Counted from the stretch's first letter, positions 1 through 11,515 are shown. The stretch: DNA of 64,000 bases from Ariolimax columbianus (GCA_036924085.1 JAVGWX010000013.1:59302390-59366389); one strand, 5' to 3'. Translations and numbers: made by a program. The notes: generated from the sequence alone by a model not told the origin.

Positions 1-191
1 ACATATACTATGGGGCAGGAAATACATGTCACCTGCACTCTAGACAGGTAGATTTCCAGTCGAAGAGCTGTGGCCTGGTCTAGATGTAATACCACAAATC
101 TTATATTCCCGCATCTGAAAGTCACAATGGCAGGGGCGCTCCTTTTCAATTCTGGATATAACCAGTCATGATCTACAAATGAGAAATGTGA

Positions 192-596
192 AATCTACGT
201 AACGCCGATGCAGAAAAATTACGAGTTACCCGGCAAGCGATGGAACGACACGTCCTCGGAATTTTGATCAGAGATTAAATCCACAATATTGAAATCAGAG
301 AACGCGCTCTATGTCGAGACGTCTTGGAGGCCGCGTTGTCTCAACTGGGTTATCACGTGGTGCCAGATAACCGATGGACACTAAGAACAACGTTTGGGTG
401 GCCATATGATTATATACGAATAGGCGACCGTCCTCCCATTCCCATTGCCATACGATGGCGGCGAGATGGTATGTTAAGTGACCTATGTCCAAAATGATAC
501 ATCGCGGCGAAGGATTGGACTGCATACATGACCTTGTTGGCTACCTCGCATACGACACACTCACCAGACTGAATACGATGATATTGTATTGTATTA
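192..596 (+). mobile_element. LINE-D 3' end, decayed
   Basis: The plus-strand translation gives RVTRQAMERHVLGILIRD at 225-278, a stop, then weaker remnants. This is the usual region just after the reverse transcriptase in LINEs of the RTE/L2/CR1 type, where the next-to-last block reads 'R.MER..LGI..RD'. The copy runs on to an ATTGT-repeat tail near 585-596. Two shorter pieces with the same last 100 bases and the same tail lie at 10500-10648 and 14590-14695, so the tail belongs to this family. Clade assignment is uncertain. Confidence 0.6.
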
Positions 597-960
597 TGCT
601 GCTCAATATCCACTCCATACGGCGATGAGGTATGAAACCATTTGTAGAAGACTTAGTTCTCGGTCGGGGTGCCCTAAGCAGTAGATCAGCTACCTCACTG
701 CGAACTGCTGAGACTCAACCCTTGACCATGAGATATGTCCGCACACCAGGCGAACAACATCTCCGTGCAATGATCAGGCTTGTCCCCTGGTCAAATGCAC
801 TATTTCGAGAGGAATCACAGGTCGCTGACATTTGGTCCACGTGCTTGGCTGATAAGCTACCATCTGAGGGACTACGGCCGAACGCCTCTAAGCCAGAATC
901 CCGCCCTAAATCTCAGTACCGATGAGATGGGAGGCTACGACATGGCTGGGGCTTGCGTCT
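597..960. other. Unassigned 364-base stretch
   Basis: A 97-codon open frame (632-925, plus) is the longest here, but its translation resembles no family I know. There is no splice context or repeat structure. I see nothing I can name. Confidence 0.3.
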
Positions 961-1029
961 CAGCCCGGCCCGGTCGAGCCGCAGAAATGCACCTGGTAAA
1001 ATGCACTCCTGCCTCGCTCTTTGCCTCTG

Positions 1030-1345
1030 TCTGCTATCAGTCATCCCAATGGACGCAGAAGAGATGCAGTCCAGCGGACATTGCACCTCCTGCCCTATTG
1101 TGACAACCTCCCGGGTGGCGGGGAATGCTAGGCGTACCATCATTGCAGATGAGCCGAGAAAATAAAGGGAGCAAAGAGATACCTCACTCACATGCATATG
1201 CTACGTCTCTGGCAGGACGTGACGATCCTGGGACAAAGTCACACTGGACTGCATCTCTTCCGGGATAGTACAAACTAGTACAAAGTCCATCATATCATTG
1301 CCAAACCCTATAGACACGAGTAGGGAAGACTCGATAGTCCTGCAA
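1030..1345 (+). repeat. Interspersed repeat R, copy 1
   Basis: This resembles 15450-15720 in the same orientation: both carry a 'gagatgc..ccagcggacat' segment, a 'gacggggaatgc'-like segment and 'caggacgtgacgatcctggg'. In the second copy the sequence sits directly upstream of a LINE endonuclease domain, so R is probably the 5' UTR or ORF1 part of that LINE family (LINE-I). No intact protein is visible. Confidence 0.5.
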
Positions 1346-1354
1346 GACAACTTC

Positions 1355-1541
1355 CTAAGAGAGACAACTCTGACCAAAAACAACTGCTGCCTTGCAGTCA
1401 GGCTGGGGACAGCCAAAGGCTAAGGAGGGCAACCCTACAGAAACGCCTGTTGAAATCGGATGCACTGAGCCACAGGCTTAACAAAATAAAACAGTGCAAC
1501 GTAAATATCGCTGTAAACAGCGTACGATGAAGAAGAAGAAG
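1355..1541 (+). mobile_element. SINE-C, full-length copy
   Basis: A short element starting at a 'ctaagagagacaac' head and ending in (GAA)n. It holds the core 'gttgaaatcggatgcactg', which is also present in SINE-A and SINE-B. A second copy in the opposite orientation at 31002-31183 has the same two ends and a TSD, which fixes the length at about 182-187 bp. No obvious A and B boxes, so the head is of unknown origin. Confidence 0.65.
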
Positions 1542-1545
1542 TATT

Positions 1546-2100
1546 GAATTATGTAAACAACTTCCTCTAATCGATTGTCATCAGTGTCTTATAAAATATT
1601 TGTAACACTAAACTATGTTCAACTGATACCATATCATGACAGGCAGGTCCAATAATTATAATACACGACTAACTTCTAATGACAACTTGACATCAGTGGC
1701 ATGTCAAATAATTGTAGCACAATGCACACTTCTAATGACAACTTGACATAAGTGACGCAGTTAAAATACAAATCTAATGCCGACTGAAAACTTGACATTA
1801 GTGACATGTCAAATATATTTATCACTTCACAAAACATAATAACAGCTTTTTTCTGACTAATTAATTGTCTGATGTTTCAGATGAATGGATATGCCCAATT
1901 GGAAAACGCTTGTTCAATAAACGTAAGTGAAGAAATGAATACGTTTCTATGTGCTCGAAGTTTGGCTGTAATGTCAATCTGAGCTTTTCTCCAACCTGAC
2001 ACAGCATAATGTTAACATCTACAGTAACACCTTTCCTAATCAACTTCTGGCCTGTTAGAAAGCTAATATTTACAGTAACATTGTTTTCTAATGGACTCTT
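1546..2100 (+). repeat. Unit U1 (micro-exon unit)
   Basis: First of five related units in the left 15 kb, all on the plus strand. Order within the unit: 'attgtcatcagtgtcttat', several 'tctaatgacaacttgaca' repeats, 'atatttatcactt', branch-point-like 'tctgactaa', acceptor 'tttcag', a 42-base segment (1881-1922), donor gtaagtgaagaaatg, then 'acgtttcta' and a shared downstream intron. It may be a duplicated genomic exon with its introns or a non-autonomous repeat. See the findings. Confidence 0.6.
1881..1922 (+). other. Candidate micro-exon a (42 bp)
   Basis: Bounded by 'gatgtttcag' and 'gtaagtga'. Frame 0 is open and reads MNGYAQLENACSIN, with a single cysteine; 42 is a multiple of three, so splicing in or out would keep frame. 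The flanks are conserved in the other units while this segment is not. No transcript evidence is available from sequence alone. Confidence 0.4.
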
Positions 2101-2760
2101 AAATTAAGTAAGAATGGCGTATGGAACCACATTTTATCACAATCGTCTTGAACGTATACTAAGTTAGTTAGGCATGCCTTGAATTACAAAGGTCGCTTAC
2201 ATATGAACGACTTTAATTTTGACATCTGCGAGGAGGAACATTTTTCCCGCCCAAAAAATACTTAGTATGTATTGTAGCACACAGTAAACTTGTAATGACA
2301 ATTTGACATCAGTGACGTAGTTAAGTCCAAAACTAATTTTCACTGAAAACTTGACATAAGTGACATGTGAAATATATTTATCACTTGACGATTAATGATA
2401 ACAGCTGTGTTTCTGACTGACCAATCGTCTGTTGTTTCAGTTGAACAAAACTATCGAAAAGGTTAACAATTGCGAAAAAAAGGTAAGTGAAGAAATGTAT
2501 ACGTTTCTAACTGCTAGGACTTTGAATATAATGTCAGTTAATGATATAATAGAGTCTGAGTGAATGGTTACAGTCAGTGTCTCTCACGGCGGACAGATCG
2601 GGTTCAGTTCTCGCTTCTGACACGAAATTTTCTAACCAGTCGTAAATCAAACGTTGGCTTGCACTTATGGGAGAAGATAGCGAGAGAAGTAAAAATGTCA
2701 CTCCACGTCAGAAACGCCGAGGTTGTGTACAATGAAATCCTTAACTTGTAAAGCTAACGG
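2100..2760 (+). repeat. Unit U2 (micro-exon unit)
   Basis: Repeats the U1 architecture: 'atgacaatttgacatcag', 'atatttatcacttgac', 'tttctgactgacc', acceptor 'gttgtttcag', a 42-base segment, donor gtaagtgaagaaatg. The downstream flank to about 2650 is close to that of U5 (15017-15180) by eye. The 2060-2260 part also matches 9960-10130 in U3. Confidence 0.6.
2441..2482 (+). other. Candidate micro-exon b (42 bp)
   Basis: Frame 0 is open: LNKTIEKVNNCEKK, with one cysteine and many charged residues. Acceptor 'ctgttgtttcag', donor 'gtaagtgaag'. Frames 1 and 2 contain stops, so only frame 0 could be used, as for segments a and c. Confidence 0.42.
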
Positions 2761-2949
2761 CATGTGATTATTATTGTAAATATATAACACACAAAATAAC
2801 CAACAACGACACTAGTTGTGATATACTAAAATTAAAACAACATATAAATGAAATGTTTGTATTGTTTCTTTCAGTGCAATGAACATATATAACTTTGCAG
2901 CAATGGGAAGACATGAAATATACACGTCAGATCTCATTATACTAGGGCG

Positions 2950-3495
2950 GTCATTAAAGTAACAAAAATGTTATTATAAAGTGAATGGAAGAGTATGTAC
3001 AACGATAAATGCTATTTCATGACAGAAATGGCTTCGTAGAAATACTCCATGTAGTATGCGTATGGACAAATCCAGCGTACAACATTAGCGCCCCACTGCA
3101 ATCTTGTACTGGGTAAGAGCAGCAAGTCGTTGTTTTGTTATGGTCAGAAGGTATGAGACTTGCAATCTGTAGAAAAAATGTAGGTTTGGTATGGAGACGG
3201 TTGCATGATCAGAAGAGAGTGTATGAAAAGGTTAAACAAATTCAAAACGGGAGACACGTTATAATTGAAAAACCGCGGCGAGAGAGACCAGCATGCGTGG
3301 AAACTTATACAGGGAAACAGTAGATCGACCAGCAAGTCCGTGCAACAGGCAAGTCTCTATTGATGAAATACTCACAGATTTCAAACATGAGTTACATCAC
3401 TCCGCACAAAAGTGTCTATGATGATCTCGGTTTTAGGAATATGTTTTGAGATGGATCCCAAGACAGGCGACACGCAGGTAATGTGACGGAGCTAA
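2950..3495 (+). mobile_element. mariner-like transposase fragment
   Basis: In shifting frames the plus strand reads pieces typical of mariner transposases: IIEKPRRERPACVET (3262-3306), then RQVSIDEILTDF and finally YDDLGF and RWIPRQAT near 3416-3475. These match the region between the helix-turn-helix domain and the catalytic core. Several frameshifts and stops; the DDD/E core is not visible. The start near 2943 ('agggcggtcattaaagt') may be a terminal repeat. Confidence 0.6.
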
Positions 3496-3535
3496 ATACG
3501 TTACAGGTCACATCAATTGCATTTTTTTCAAGAGC

Positions 3536-3895
3536 CAATCTACAAGCTAGTGGATAAATGGTCACAGTGTGTTGGACATCCACAAGCTAGTGGACAGATG
3601 ACCACAGTGTGTATGACATCCACAAGCTAGTGGATAGATGGACACAGTGTGTATGACATCCACAAGCTAGTGGACAGATGGCCACAGTGTGTTGGACATC
3701 CACAAGCTAGTGGATAAATGGTCACAGTGTGTTGGACATCCACAAGCTAGTGGATAAATGGCCACAGTGTGTTGGACATCCACAAGCTAGTGGACAGATG
3801 ACCACAGTGTGTATGACATCCACAAGCTAGTGGATAGATGGACACAGTGTGTATGACATCCACAAGCTAGCGGACAGATGGCCACAGTGTGTTGA
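3536..3895 (+). repeat. 40-bp minisatellite
   Basis: About nine copies of a 40-base unit containing 'ccacaagctagtgga' and 'cacagtgtg', with two alternating variants (gttggacat and gtatgacat endings). Slightly diverged copies. Open frames across it are by-products of the period. Confidence 0.9.
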
Positions 3896-4044
3896 CAGGC
3901 GCGCGGACTTTGTCGAAAAAATAAGAAACCACATTTTTGGTTCGCAATTGTAAAAATGTTCTTAATACAATTACTGCTAGTTAATGACAATTTATTGGAT
4001 AAAGCAAAATGAAAGACTGTCTCCCTGCTTATGAAACAGGGCGG

Positions 4045-4660
4045 TCTTCATCACAAGTGTTTGACGAACATCACATCACCTATATGTATTTGTTGGAATA
4101 ATTTAATCCTGTCAATCATGCACGGTTGTCTAATGCCAGGTAACCACATGCTGCTTGAATATGTGCCTGTCCATGGCATTGGAGTTTCATGACTGTCCAA
4201 AGTCTTGAGGCAGGGAATCCCTCCACCGAATTGGCGAGAGGCGTGTGAGCGATTGTAGTTGTACAGATTCCAGAAGGACATCCTCCTCGTCCATTTATCG
4301 TCAATCATATGGACCACACGACCGGCCCATCTGTACTTTCCTATCGATGCGGAGTTGACGACATCCCAGGTCCCAGTTAGGTCGCAGATGTCGGAATTTT
4401 GGAATTAGTTTCCTATAGATATATTTAGGATTCTTCGATCCATTGCTCTTTCGGTAATTCTGAACTTCTCTTCTTTTGATTTCCATATCCTATATACCTC
4501 ACACCCAAATACCATTATTGAATTAACTATGCCATTGAAGGTGTGGGCTCTTGCCTTGACTTCCGTCACCTGCCGGAGTACCGGTTTTATCCGGGTAAAG
4601 CAGAGCCAACTCGCCGCTCTACTGCAAGGTTGTTGTTTCTGCGTGCAAACGTGAGTGATA
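4045..4660 (-). mobile_element. LINE-1 3' end, decayed
   Basis: Read on the minus strand: a stretch around KARAHTFNGIVNS, then FGCEVYRIWKS, then FRITERAMDRRILNISIGN, then GKYRWAGRVVHMIDDKWTRR and the 3' tail. This is the post-RT part of a LINE that recurs here at 12040-13140, 19630-19925, 41385-41745 and 58470-58945. The tail (4125-4165) carries the module 'ttacctggcattagacaac' that is shared with SINE-F. Frameshifted; not functional. Confidence 0.75.
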
Positions 4661-4699
4661 TTCTCTACATATGCAAAGTGACAAGCAGGATGCATTTGG

Positions 4700-7065
4700 A
4701 ACACGCTCACGCCTACCACCACCTGAACCTACCACCACTTAAACCTACCACCACCCAAACCTACCACCACTTGTACCTACCACCAATTAAACTTACCACC
4801 ACCTGAACCTACCACCACTTAAACCTACCACCACCTGAACCTCCCACCACTTCAACCTACCACCACTTAAACCTACCACCACCTGAACCTACCACCACTT
4901 AAACGTACCACCACTTAAACTTACCACCACCTGAACCTACCACCACTTAAACTTACCAGCACTTGATCCTACCACCACTTGAACCTACAACCACTTCTAC
5001 AGTCCACCACTTGATCCTACCACCACTTGAACCTACCACCACTTCTACAGACCACCACTTGATCCTACCACCACTTGAACCTACCACCACCTGAACCTAC
5101 CACCACTTGAACCTACCACCACCTGAACCTACCACCACTTGAACCTACCACCACTTCTACAGTCCACCACCTGAACCTACCACCACTTGAACCTACCACC
5201 ACTTGAACCTACCACCACTTGAACCTACCACCACTTCTACAGTCCACCACCTGAACCTACCACCACTTGAACCTACCACCACTTCTACAGTCCACCACCT
5301 GAACCTACCACCACCTGAACCTACCACCACCTGAACCTACCACCACCTGAACCTACCACCACCTGAACCTACCACCACTTGAACCTACCACCACTTGAAC
5401 CTACCACCACTTGAACCTACCACCACTTGAACCTACCACCACTTGAACCTACAACCACTTCTACAGTCCACCACCTGAACCTACCACCACCTGAACCTAC
5501 CACCACCTGAACCTACCACCACCTGAACCTACCACCACTTGAACCTACCACCACTTGAACCTACCACCACTTCTACAGTCCACCACTTGAACCTACCACC
5601 ACTTGAACCTACCACCACTTCTACAGTCCACCACTTGATCGTACCACCACTTGAACCTACCACCACCTGAACCTACCACCACTTGAACCTACCACCACTT
5701 GAACCTACCACCACTTGAACCTACCACCACTTCTACAGTCCACCACTTGATCCTACCACCACCTGAACCTACCACCACTTGAACCTACCACCACTTGAAC
5801 CTACCACCACTTCTACAGTCCACCACCTGAACCTACCACCACCTGAACCTACCACCACTTGAACCTACCACCACTTGAACCTACCACCACTTGAACCTAC
5901 CACCACTTCTACAGTCCACCACTTGATCCTACCACCACTTGAACCTACCACCACTTGAACCTACCACCACTTCTACAGTCCACCACTTGATCCTACCACC
6001 ACTTGAACCTACCACCACTTGAACCTACCACCACTTCTACAGTCCACCACTTGATCCTACCACCACTTGAACCTACCACCACTTGAACCTACCACCACTT
6101 CTACAGTCCACCACTTGAACCTACCACCACTTGAACCTACCACCACTTGAACCTACCACCACTTGAACCTACCACCACTTCTACAGTCCACCACTTGATC
6201 CTACCACCACTTGAACCTACCACCACTTGAACCTACCACCACTTATACAGTCCACCACCTGAACCTACCACCACTTGAACCTACCACCACTTGAACCTAC
6301 CACCACTTGAACCTACCACCACCTGAACCTACCACCCCCTGAACCTACCACCACTTGAACCTACCACCACTTGAACCTACCACCACCTGAACCTACCACC
6401 ACCTGAACCTACCACCACTTGAACCTACCACCACTTCTACAGTCCACCACTTGATCCTACCACCACTTCTACAGTCCACCACTTGATCCTACCACCACTT
6501 AAACCTACCACCACCTGAACCTACCACCACTTGAACCTACCACCACTTGAACCTACCACCACCTGAACCTACCACCACCTGAACCTACCACCACTTGAAC
6601 CTACCACCACTTCTACAGTCCACCACCTGAACCTACCACCACCTGAACCTACCACCACTTGAACCTACCACCACTTGAACCTACCACCACTTGAACCTAC
6701 CACCACCTGAACCTACCACCACCTGAACCTACCACCACTTGAACCTACCACCACTTCTACAGTCCACCACTTGATCCTACCACCACTTAAACCTACCACC
6801 ACTTGAACCTACCACCACTTGAACCTACCACCACTTCTACAGTCCACCACTTGATCCTACCACCACTTAAACCTACCACCACTTGAATCTACTACCACTT
6901 CAACCTATCACCACCTGAACCTACCACCACTTCTACAGTCCACCACTTGAACCTACCACCACTTGAACCTACCACCACTTGACCTACCACCATTTGAACC
7001 TACCACCACTTGAACCTACCACCACTTGAATCTACTACCACTTCAACCTATCACCACTTGAACAG
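4700..7065 (+). repeat. 2.4-kb minisatellite, 16-bp unit
   Basis: The unit is 'ctaccaccacttgaac' (or ..cctgaac) repeated well over a hundred times, broken at intervals by a longer variant 'ctaccaccacttctacag' + 'tccaccacttgatc'. The longer variant recurs irregularly, giving a loose higher-order pattern. Strand-asymmetric: the plus strand is C/A-rich with few G. No coding role. Confidence 0.95.
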
Positions 7066-7099
7066 AACAACGATGAGTCTCAACACAAGGTTCCAAGAC

Positions 7100-7270
7100 T
7101 GGGAGCCATTTTTCTTGAAGCTTCATTGTGAATTTCTCCAGTATAGAAAGACAAAGGAATAAAACCCAGAAGACACCATTTTCAATTTGAGCTTTTTTTT
7201 CAACATGGCACACCAGAATGTTAACACCTACAGTAACACCTTTCATAATCAACATCTGGCCCCTTAGAAT
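7100..7270 (+). repeat. U unit remnant (left of PLE)
   Basis: The part at 7190-7262 (gagctttttttt, then 'atgttaacacctacagtaac' and 'caacatctggcc') matches 1980-2055 downstream of segment a. The matching sequence resumes at 9950 on the far side of the Penelope-like element, so the element appears to have inserted inside this unit (U3). Confidence 0.55.
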
Positions 7271-8029
7271 TATAGGATCAGCATTACTTGCATATCTGGG
7301 AAGGATCTTTTAAACTTCATCGACTTTGTCAATAACTGCCTTACTTATATCCAGATCACGTCTACCATCTCCCTCACCTCTGTCCATTTTCTCGTAAAAC
7401 GGCCTCCATCTGCCTTGCTGGCCATTACACCACTATCTACTACAAATCCACTGACATCCACAACTGCCTCCTCTACACTTTCTTTCCTTCTAAATCCTTC
7501 CACTCCGTTCTCCCATCTCCTCCACCTTCGACCACTCTGCCAGGATGACAACGAATTCCTTCTCCGGGCCCACGAGACGCTTGACTTTTTCCGTGAGCGA
7601 GTCTATTATCAGACCGCTCTCTCATTCGCCCTCCAGCGTGTTATCTCTATCTCACCTCACGATTCCTTGACCCCCACTCAGTCCCCTCCCTCTAACCGAG
7701 TGAAACTTGTCACTTATCAACCTCACTGCGTCAAGTCCGTGATATTATTCCGCCATATATTCTTCACTCTGATCGTTCCACTCTATAGATTTTCCCCGAT
7801 CCGCCCATGGTCACCTACAAACGGGACAGAAACCCAAGGGACTTGCTGGTCAGTAGTCGTCTATACATTAGCTTCCTTAGCCTATCAAGCACCAGACCGT
7901 ACACAAATGCACGTGACAGTGTTACTTGCCCTCAGGGCATCCTCTCTCGCTCCGTTACCCTCCCTAAGGAAGTTCATCATCAAGGAGGGGCTCACACGTA
8001 AATCCCTCCAACCTCATCTACTCTATAAT

Positions 8030-9440
8030 GTGTGGTCAGTGAGGTATGACATCTACTCTATAACGTGTGGCCAGTGAGGTATGACATCTACTCTATAACG
8101 TGTGGCCAGTGAGGTATGACATACATTGTGGAGACTGGTATAAAACTGTGAGAGCGTTCATAATCAAGGAGGGGTTCACACGTAAATCCCCCAACCGCAT
8201 CAACTCTTTAATGTGTGGTCAGTGAGGTATGACATCTACTCTATAATGTGTGGTCAGTGAGGTATGACATCTACTCTATAACGTGTGGTCAGTGAGGTAT
8301 GACATCTACTCTACAATGTGTGGTCAGTGAGGTATGACATCTACTCTATAATGTGTGGTCAGTGAGGTATGACATCTGCTCTTTAATGTGTGGTCAGTGA
8401 GGTATGACATCTACTCTATAATGTGTGGTCAGTGAGGTATGACATCTGCTCTTTAATGTGTGGTCAGTGAGGTATGACATCTACTCTATAATGTGTGGTT
8501 AGTGAGGTATGACATCTACTCTATAATGTGTGGTCAGTGAGGTATGACATCTACTCTATAATGTGTGGTCAGTGAGGTATGACATCTACTCTATAATGTG
8601 TCGCCAGTGAGATATGACATCTACTCTCTAATGTGTGGTCAGTGAGCTATGACATCTACTCTATAATGTGTGATTAGTGAGGTATGACATCTACTCTATA
8701 ATGTGTGGTCAGTGAGGTATGACATCTACTCTATAATGTGTGGTCAGTGAGGTATGACATCTACTCTATAATGTGTCGCCAGTGAGATATGACATCTACT
8801 CTATAATGTGTGGTCAGTGAGGTATGATATCTACTCTATAATGTGTGGCCAGTGAGATATGACATCTACTCTATAATGTGTGGTCAGTGAGGTATGACAT
8901 CTACTCTATAATGTGTGGTCAGTGAGGTATGACATCTACTCTATAATGTGTGGTCAGTGAGATATGACATGTACTCTATAATGTGTGGTCAGTGAGGTAT
9001 GACATCTACTCTATAATGTGTGGCCAGTGAGATATGACATCTACTCTATAATGTGTGGTCAGTGAGGTATGACATCTACTCTATAATGTGTGGTCAGTGA
9101 GGTATGACATCTACTCTATAATGTGTCGCCAGTGAGATATGACATCTACTCTATAATGTGTGGTCAGTGAGGTATGACATCTACTCTATAATGTGTGGTT
9201 AGTGAGGTATGACATCTACTCTATAATGTGTGGTCAGTGAGGTATGACATCTACTCTATAATGTGTGGTCAGTGAGGTATGACATCTACTCTATAACGTG
9301 TGGCCAGTGAGATATGACATCTACTCTATAATGTGTGGTCAGTGAGGTATGACATCTACTCTATAATGTGTGGTCAGTGAGATATGACATCTACTCTATA
9401 ACGGGTGGCCAGTGAGGTATGACATCTACTCTATAACGTG
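8030..9440 (+). repeat. 35-bp array inside the PLE linker
   Basis: About forty copies of a 35-base unit containing 'tctactctataatgtgtggt' and 'cagtgaggtatgaca'. The unit is a copy of the coding segment just before the endonuclease domain (IYSITCGQC.MTYI), seen once in better form at 9420-9470. A larger duplication near 7975-8220 repeats the flanking segment 'atcaaggaggggctcacacg' before the array settles into single units. The period of 35 does not keep frame. Confidence 0.93.
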
Positions 9441-9632
9441 TGGCCAGTGCGCTATGACATACATTGGGGTGACTGGTATAAAATTGTGCCAGCGTTTCGA
9501 CAACACCTCAATGAAATCCATAACCATACGGGTTACCAAATTGCCAGCCACTTCAATGATCCTGGGCACCGAGGTAAAGCTGATGTTAGTGTCGAATGTT
9601 TAGTTTTCTACTTTTCTGACACTCGTCATTGA
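9437..9632 (+). pseudogene. GIY-YIG endonuclease domain of the PLE
   Basis: CGQCAMTYIGVTGIKLCQRF in one frame (9437-9500), then after a one-base shift RQHLNEIHNHTGYQIASHF and NDPGHRGKADVSVECL. The order CxxC, YIG, Arg, the HLN/NH block and the SHF..PGH block is that of the Penelope GIY-YIG domain, which nicks target DNA. The single frameshift near 9500 disables it. Confidence 0.75.
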
Positions 9633-9944
9633 TTCCCACTTGAAAACAGACTTATCTCCGGTAAATGTTGCTTCCGACCACCCGGCATAAACTTCTTCCT
9701 GACCTTTTCTTAAAATCTGTTATTGGCCTATGCCCAGATCTATTTGCCTTCCCCTCCCCCACTTATATCACCATTTTGTCTTTTCTATATTTGGTCGCTA
9801 TTTGTCTATCCGACCGTTTCCCTTTTCGTATGCCCTTCTGGCCACGAAATCTGACGTGTCCGTCACTTGGAGTTTAGTTCCCGACCTGATCGGATGTGAT
9901 GTGAGACGCTCTATCAGATAAGTACCTATTTTCTCCTTATATTC

Positions 9945-10490
9945 ATAATTGTTGTAACACCTACAGTAACATTGTTTCTAGTGGACTTACATTAAGTAAG
10001 ATTGGCTTATGGAACCACATTTGATCACATTCGGCTTGAAACTATACTACGTTAGTTAGGTATGCCCTGAAATACAAAAGTCGAATACTTATGAACGACT
10101 TAAATGTTGACATTTGTGAGGAGCCAAATATTTCCAGTAGAAAACTCATTTCTAATGAACTCTTGTCATCTGTGAAGGGCTAAATATTTCCAGCACAAAA
10201 CTCATTTCTAATGGACTTGTCATCTGTGAAGGGCCAAATATTTCCAGCACAAAACTCATTTCAAAACATATTTTTGCTCACAACTTGACAATATTGACAT
10301 GTCAAATATATTTATCACTTTAAAAAAAATTGTAACAGCTTTTTTCTGACTAACTAATTGTCTGCTGTTTCAGTTCAACGAACAATGTCAACAGAAACCT
10401 GTTATTTCCGAAGACACGGTAAGGGGAAAAAATGTAAACGTTTCTTTCTGCTAGAAGTTTGACTATAATCTCAGTGAAAGTCCACAAATA
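9945..10490 (+). repeat. Unit U3 (micro-exon unit)
   Basis: Contains the shared block 'acctacagtaacattgtttc', 'ttagttaggtatgccctg', a local triplication of 'aaaactcatttctaatg', then 'atatttatcacttt', 'tctgactaactaattg', acceptor 'ctgctgtttcag', a 45-base segment and a donor (gtaaggggaaaaaatg). It continues the unit interrupted by the PLE. Confidence 0.6.
10374..10418 (+). other. Candidate micro-exon c (45 bp)
   Basis: Frame 0 is open: FNEQCQQKPVISEDT, one cysteine. The length is 45, a multiple of three, if the donor is gtaagg at 10419. The branch-point-like 'ctgactaac' lies about 23-30 bases upstream of the acceptor AG. The flanks match those of segments a, b and d; the segment itself does not. 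Confidence 0.42.
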
Positions 10491-10499
10491 CAATGGGCG

Positions 10500-10648
10500 A
10501 AATGGTCTGCTTAGATACAAAGGTCCGAAATGATACGACACGGCGAAGGATCGGACTGCATACAGGACCGTGTTGGTTACCTCGCATACGGTACACCTAC
10601 TGGAGTGAAAGCGAGGATATTGTATTGTATTGTATTGTATTGTATTGT
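10500..10648 (+). mobile_element. LINE-D 3' terminus, 5'-truncated
   Basis: Same terminal 100 bases as 490-596 ('cggcgaaggatcggactgca', 'tacctcgcatacgg'), ending in six ATTGT repeats (10618-10648). Too short to code. It sits directly before unit U4, and the copy at 14590-14695 sits at the same place before U5. Confidence 0.65.
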
Positions 10649-10649
10649 A

Positions 10650-10852
10650 TCCTAAAATTAACTTCTGCTAATCAATTGTCATCAGTGCCTTATCGAATAT
10701 TTTTAACACCAAACTATATTCATCTGATAACATATCATGACAGGCAGGTCCAATAATTATAATACACGACAAACTTATAATGACAGATTGACATCGTGAA
10801 CATGTCAAGTCATTGTAGCACAGAGCAAACGTCTAATGACAACTTGATATTA
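10650..10852 (+). repeat. Unit U4, truncated
   Basis: The opening 200 bases of the micro-exon unit ('ttgtcatcagtgccttat', 'tgacaggcaggtccaataat', 'tctaatgacaacttgata'), cut off by a LINE-C fragment at about 10853 before any acceptor. No exon-like segment remains. Confidence 0.6.
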
Positions 10853-11077
10853 GTCTTGTCCGTTTGTGCCGTGAGGCGTTGTGGGGAACCGCAGTTTTAT
10901 GTGCAGGGCCAGACGTGTCACTGAAGTGGTCCTCATCCAATGTACATTTAGAATATCCGCAACATTTCCTATCCATCTAGTTCTCGGTCTGCCACGGTAA
11001 CGAAAACCCGAACGTCGTGCGTTATAGGCGCGCATGGGTAGTTGGCCAGCATGCAATCTCATTAGGTGGCCGAACAA
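10853..11077 (-). mobile_element. LINE-C 3' coding fragment
   Basis: Minus strand: MFGHLMRLHAGQLPMRAY, then RYRGRPRTRWIGNVADIL. The 'FGHL.R' and 'RGRPR.RW' blocks mark the end of ORF2 in many non-LTR elements. Close relatives here are at 25205-26130 and 28135-28990. Only about 70 codons remain. Confidence 0.6.
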
Positions 11078-11515
11078 ATTGATAAACTTCTTCCTGGCCT
11101 TTTCTTAAAATCTTTTATTGGCCCATGTCCAGTTCTATTTACCTTCCCCTCCCCCACTTATATCACCATTTTGTCTTTCCTATATTTGGCCGATATTGGT
11201 CGATCCAACCGTTTCCAATCTTGTATGCCCTCCTGGGCACGTAATCTGATGTGTGTACGTCACTTGGAGTTTAGTTCCCGACCTGATCGGATGTGATGTG
11301 AGACGCTCTATCAGAGACGTACCTATTTTCTCCTTATATGTTGACATCGCCTATATATGTATTCTTTTCTTTTTCTACGATTCGCTAGTTCAGTATTATT
11401 GTTGTTTATTGCACCTGATGAAGCCATATTGGTTGTAACGTAGGCTTCCTTTGGATTTCAGCCTCGTTGCGGTCTTTGACTATATCCACTTTTCATTTTA
11501 AATAAATGTAACCTT
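11078..11515 (+). mobile_element. Penelope-like element 3' UTR, copy 2
   Basis: Nearly repeats 9688-9930 ('taaacttcttcctggcctt', 'cccccacttatatcacc', 'gttcccgacctgatcgg') and continues further to 'gcacctgatgaagccatatt' and an AT-rich end near 11515. So this copy keeps the true 3' terminus that copy 1 lacks. 5'-truncated; no coding part. Confidence 0.65.

Larger units (their letters stand above)
7285..9935 (+). mobile_element. Penelope-like element with GIY-YIG, copy 1
   Basis: In shifting frames the plus strand gives LLNFIDFVNNC (7312-7345), YKSTDIHNCLLYT (7440-7478), LCQDDNEFLLRAHETLDFFR (7535-7593) and RVISISPHDSLTP, i.e. the C-terminal part of a Penelope-type reverse transcriptase. The linker and GIY-YIG endonuclease domain follow at 9437-9632. 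A 1.4-kb tandem array (8030-9440) splits the linker. The 3' UTR 9635-9930 is repeated at 11078-11515. Several frameshifts; a dead copy lacking the RT core. Confidence 0.75.

Noticed and set aside
632..1103. Frames of 97 and 107 codons on plus
   Set aside because: No similarity I can name, and the second enters the interspersed repeat R.
7415..8077. A single 220-codon host gene
   Set aside because: Its parts match Penelope-type RT (DDNEFLLRAHETLDFF) and the frame then runs into the 35-bp array. It is a pseudogene frame.
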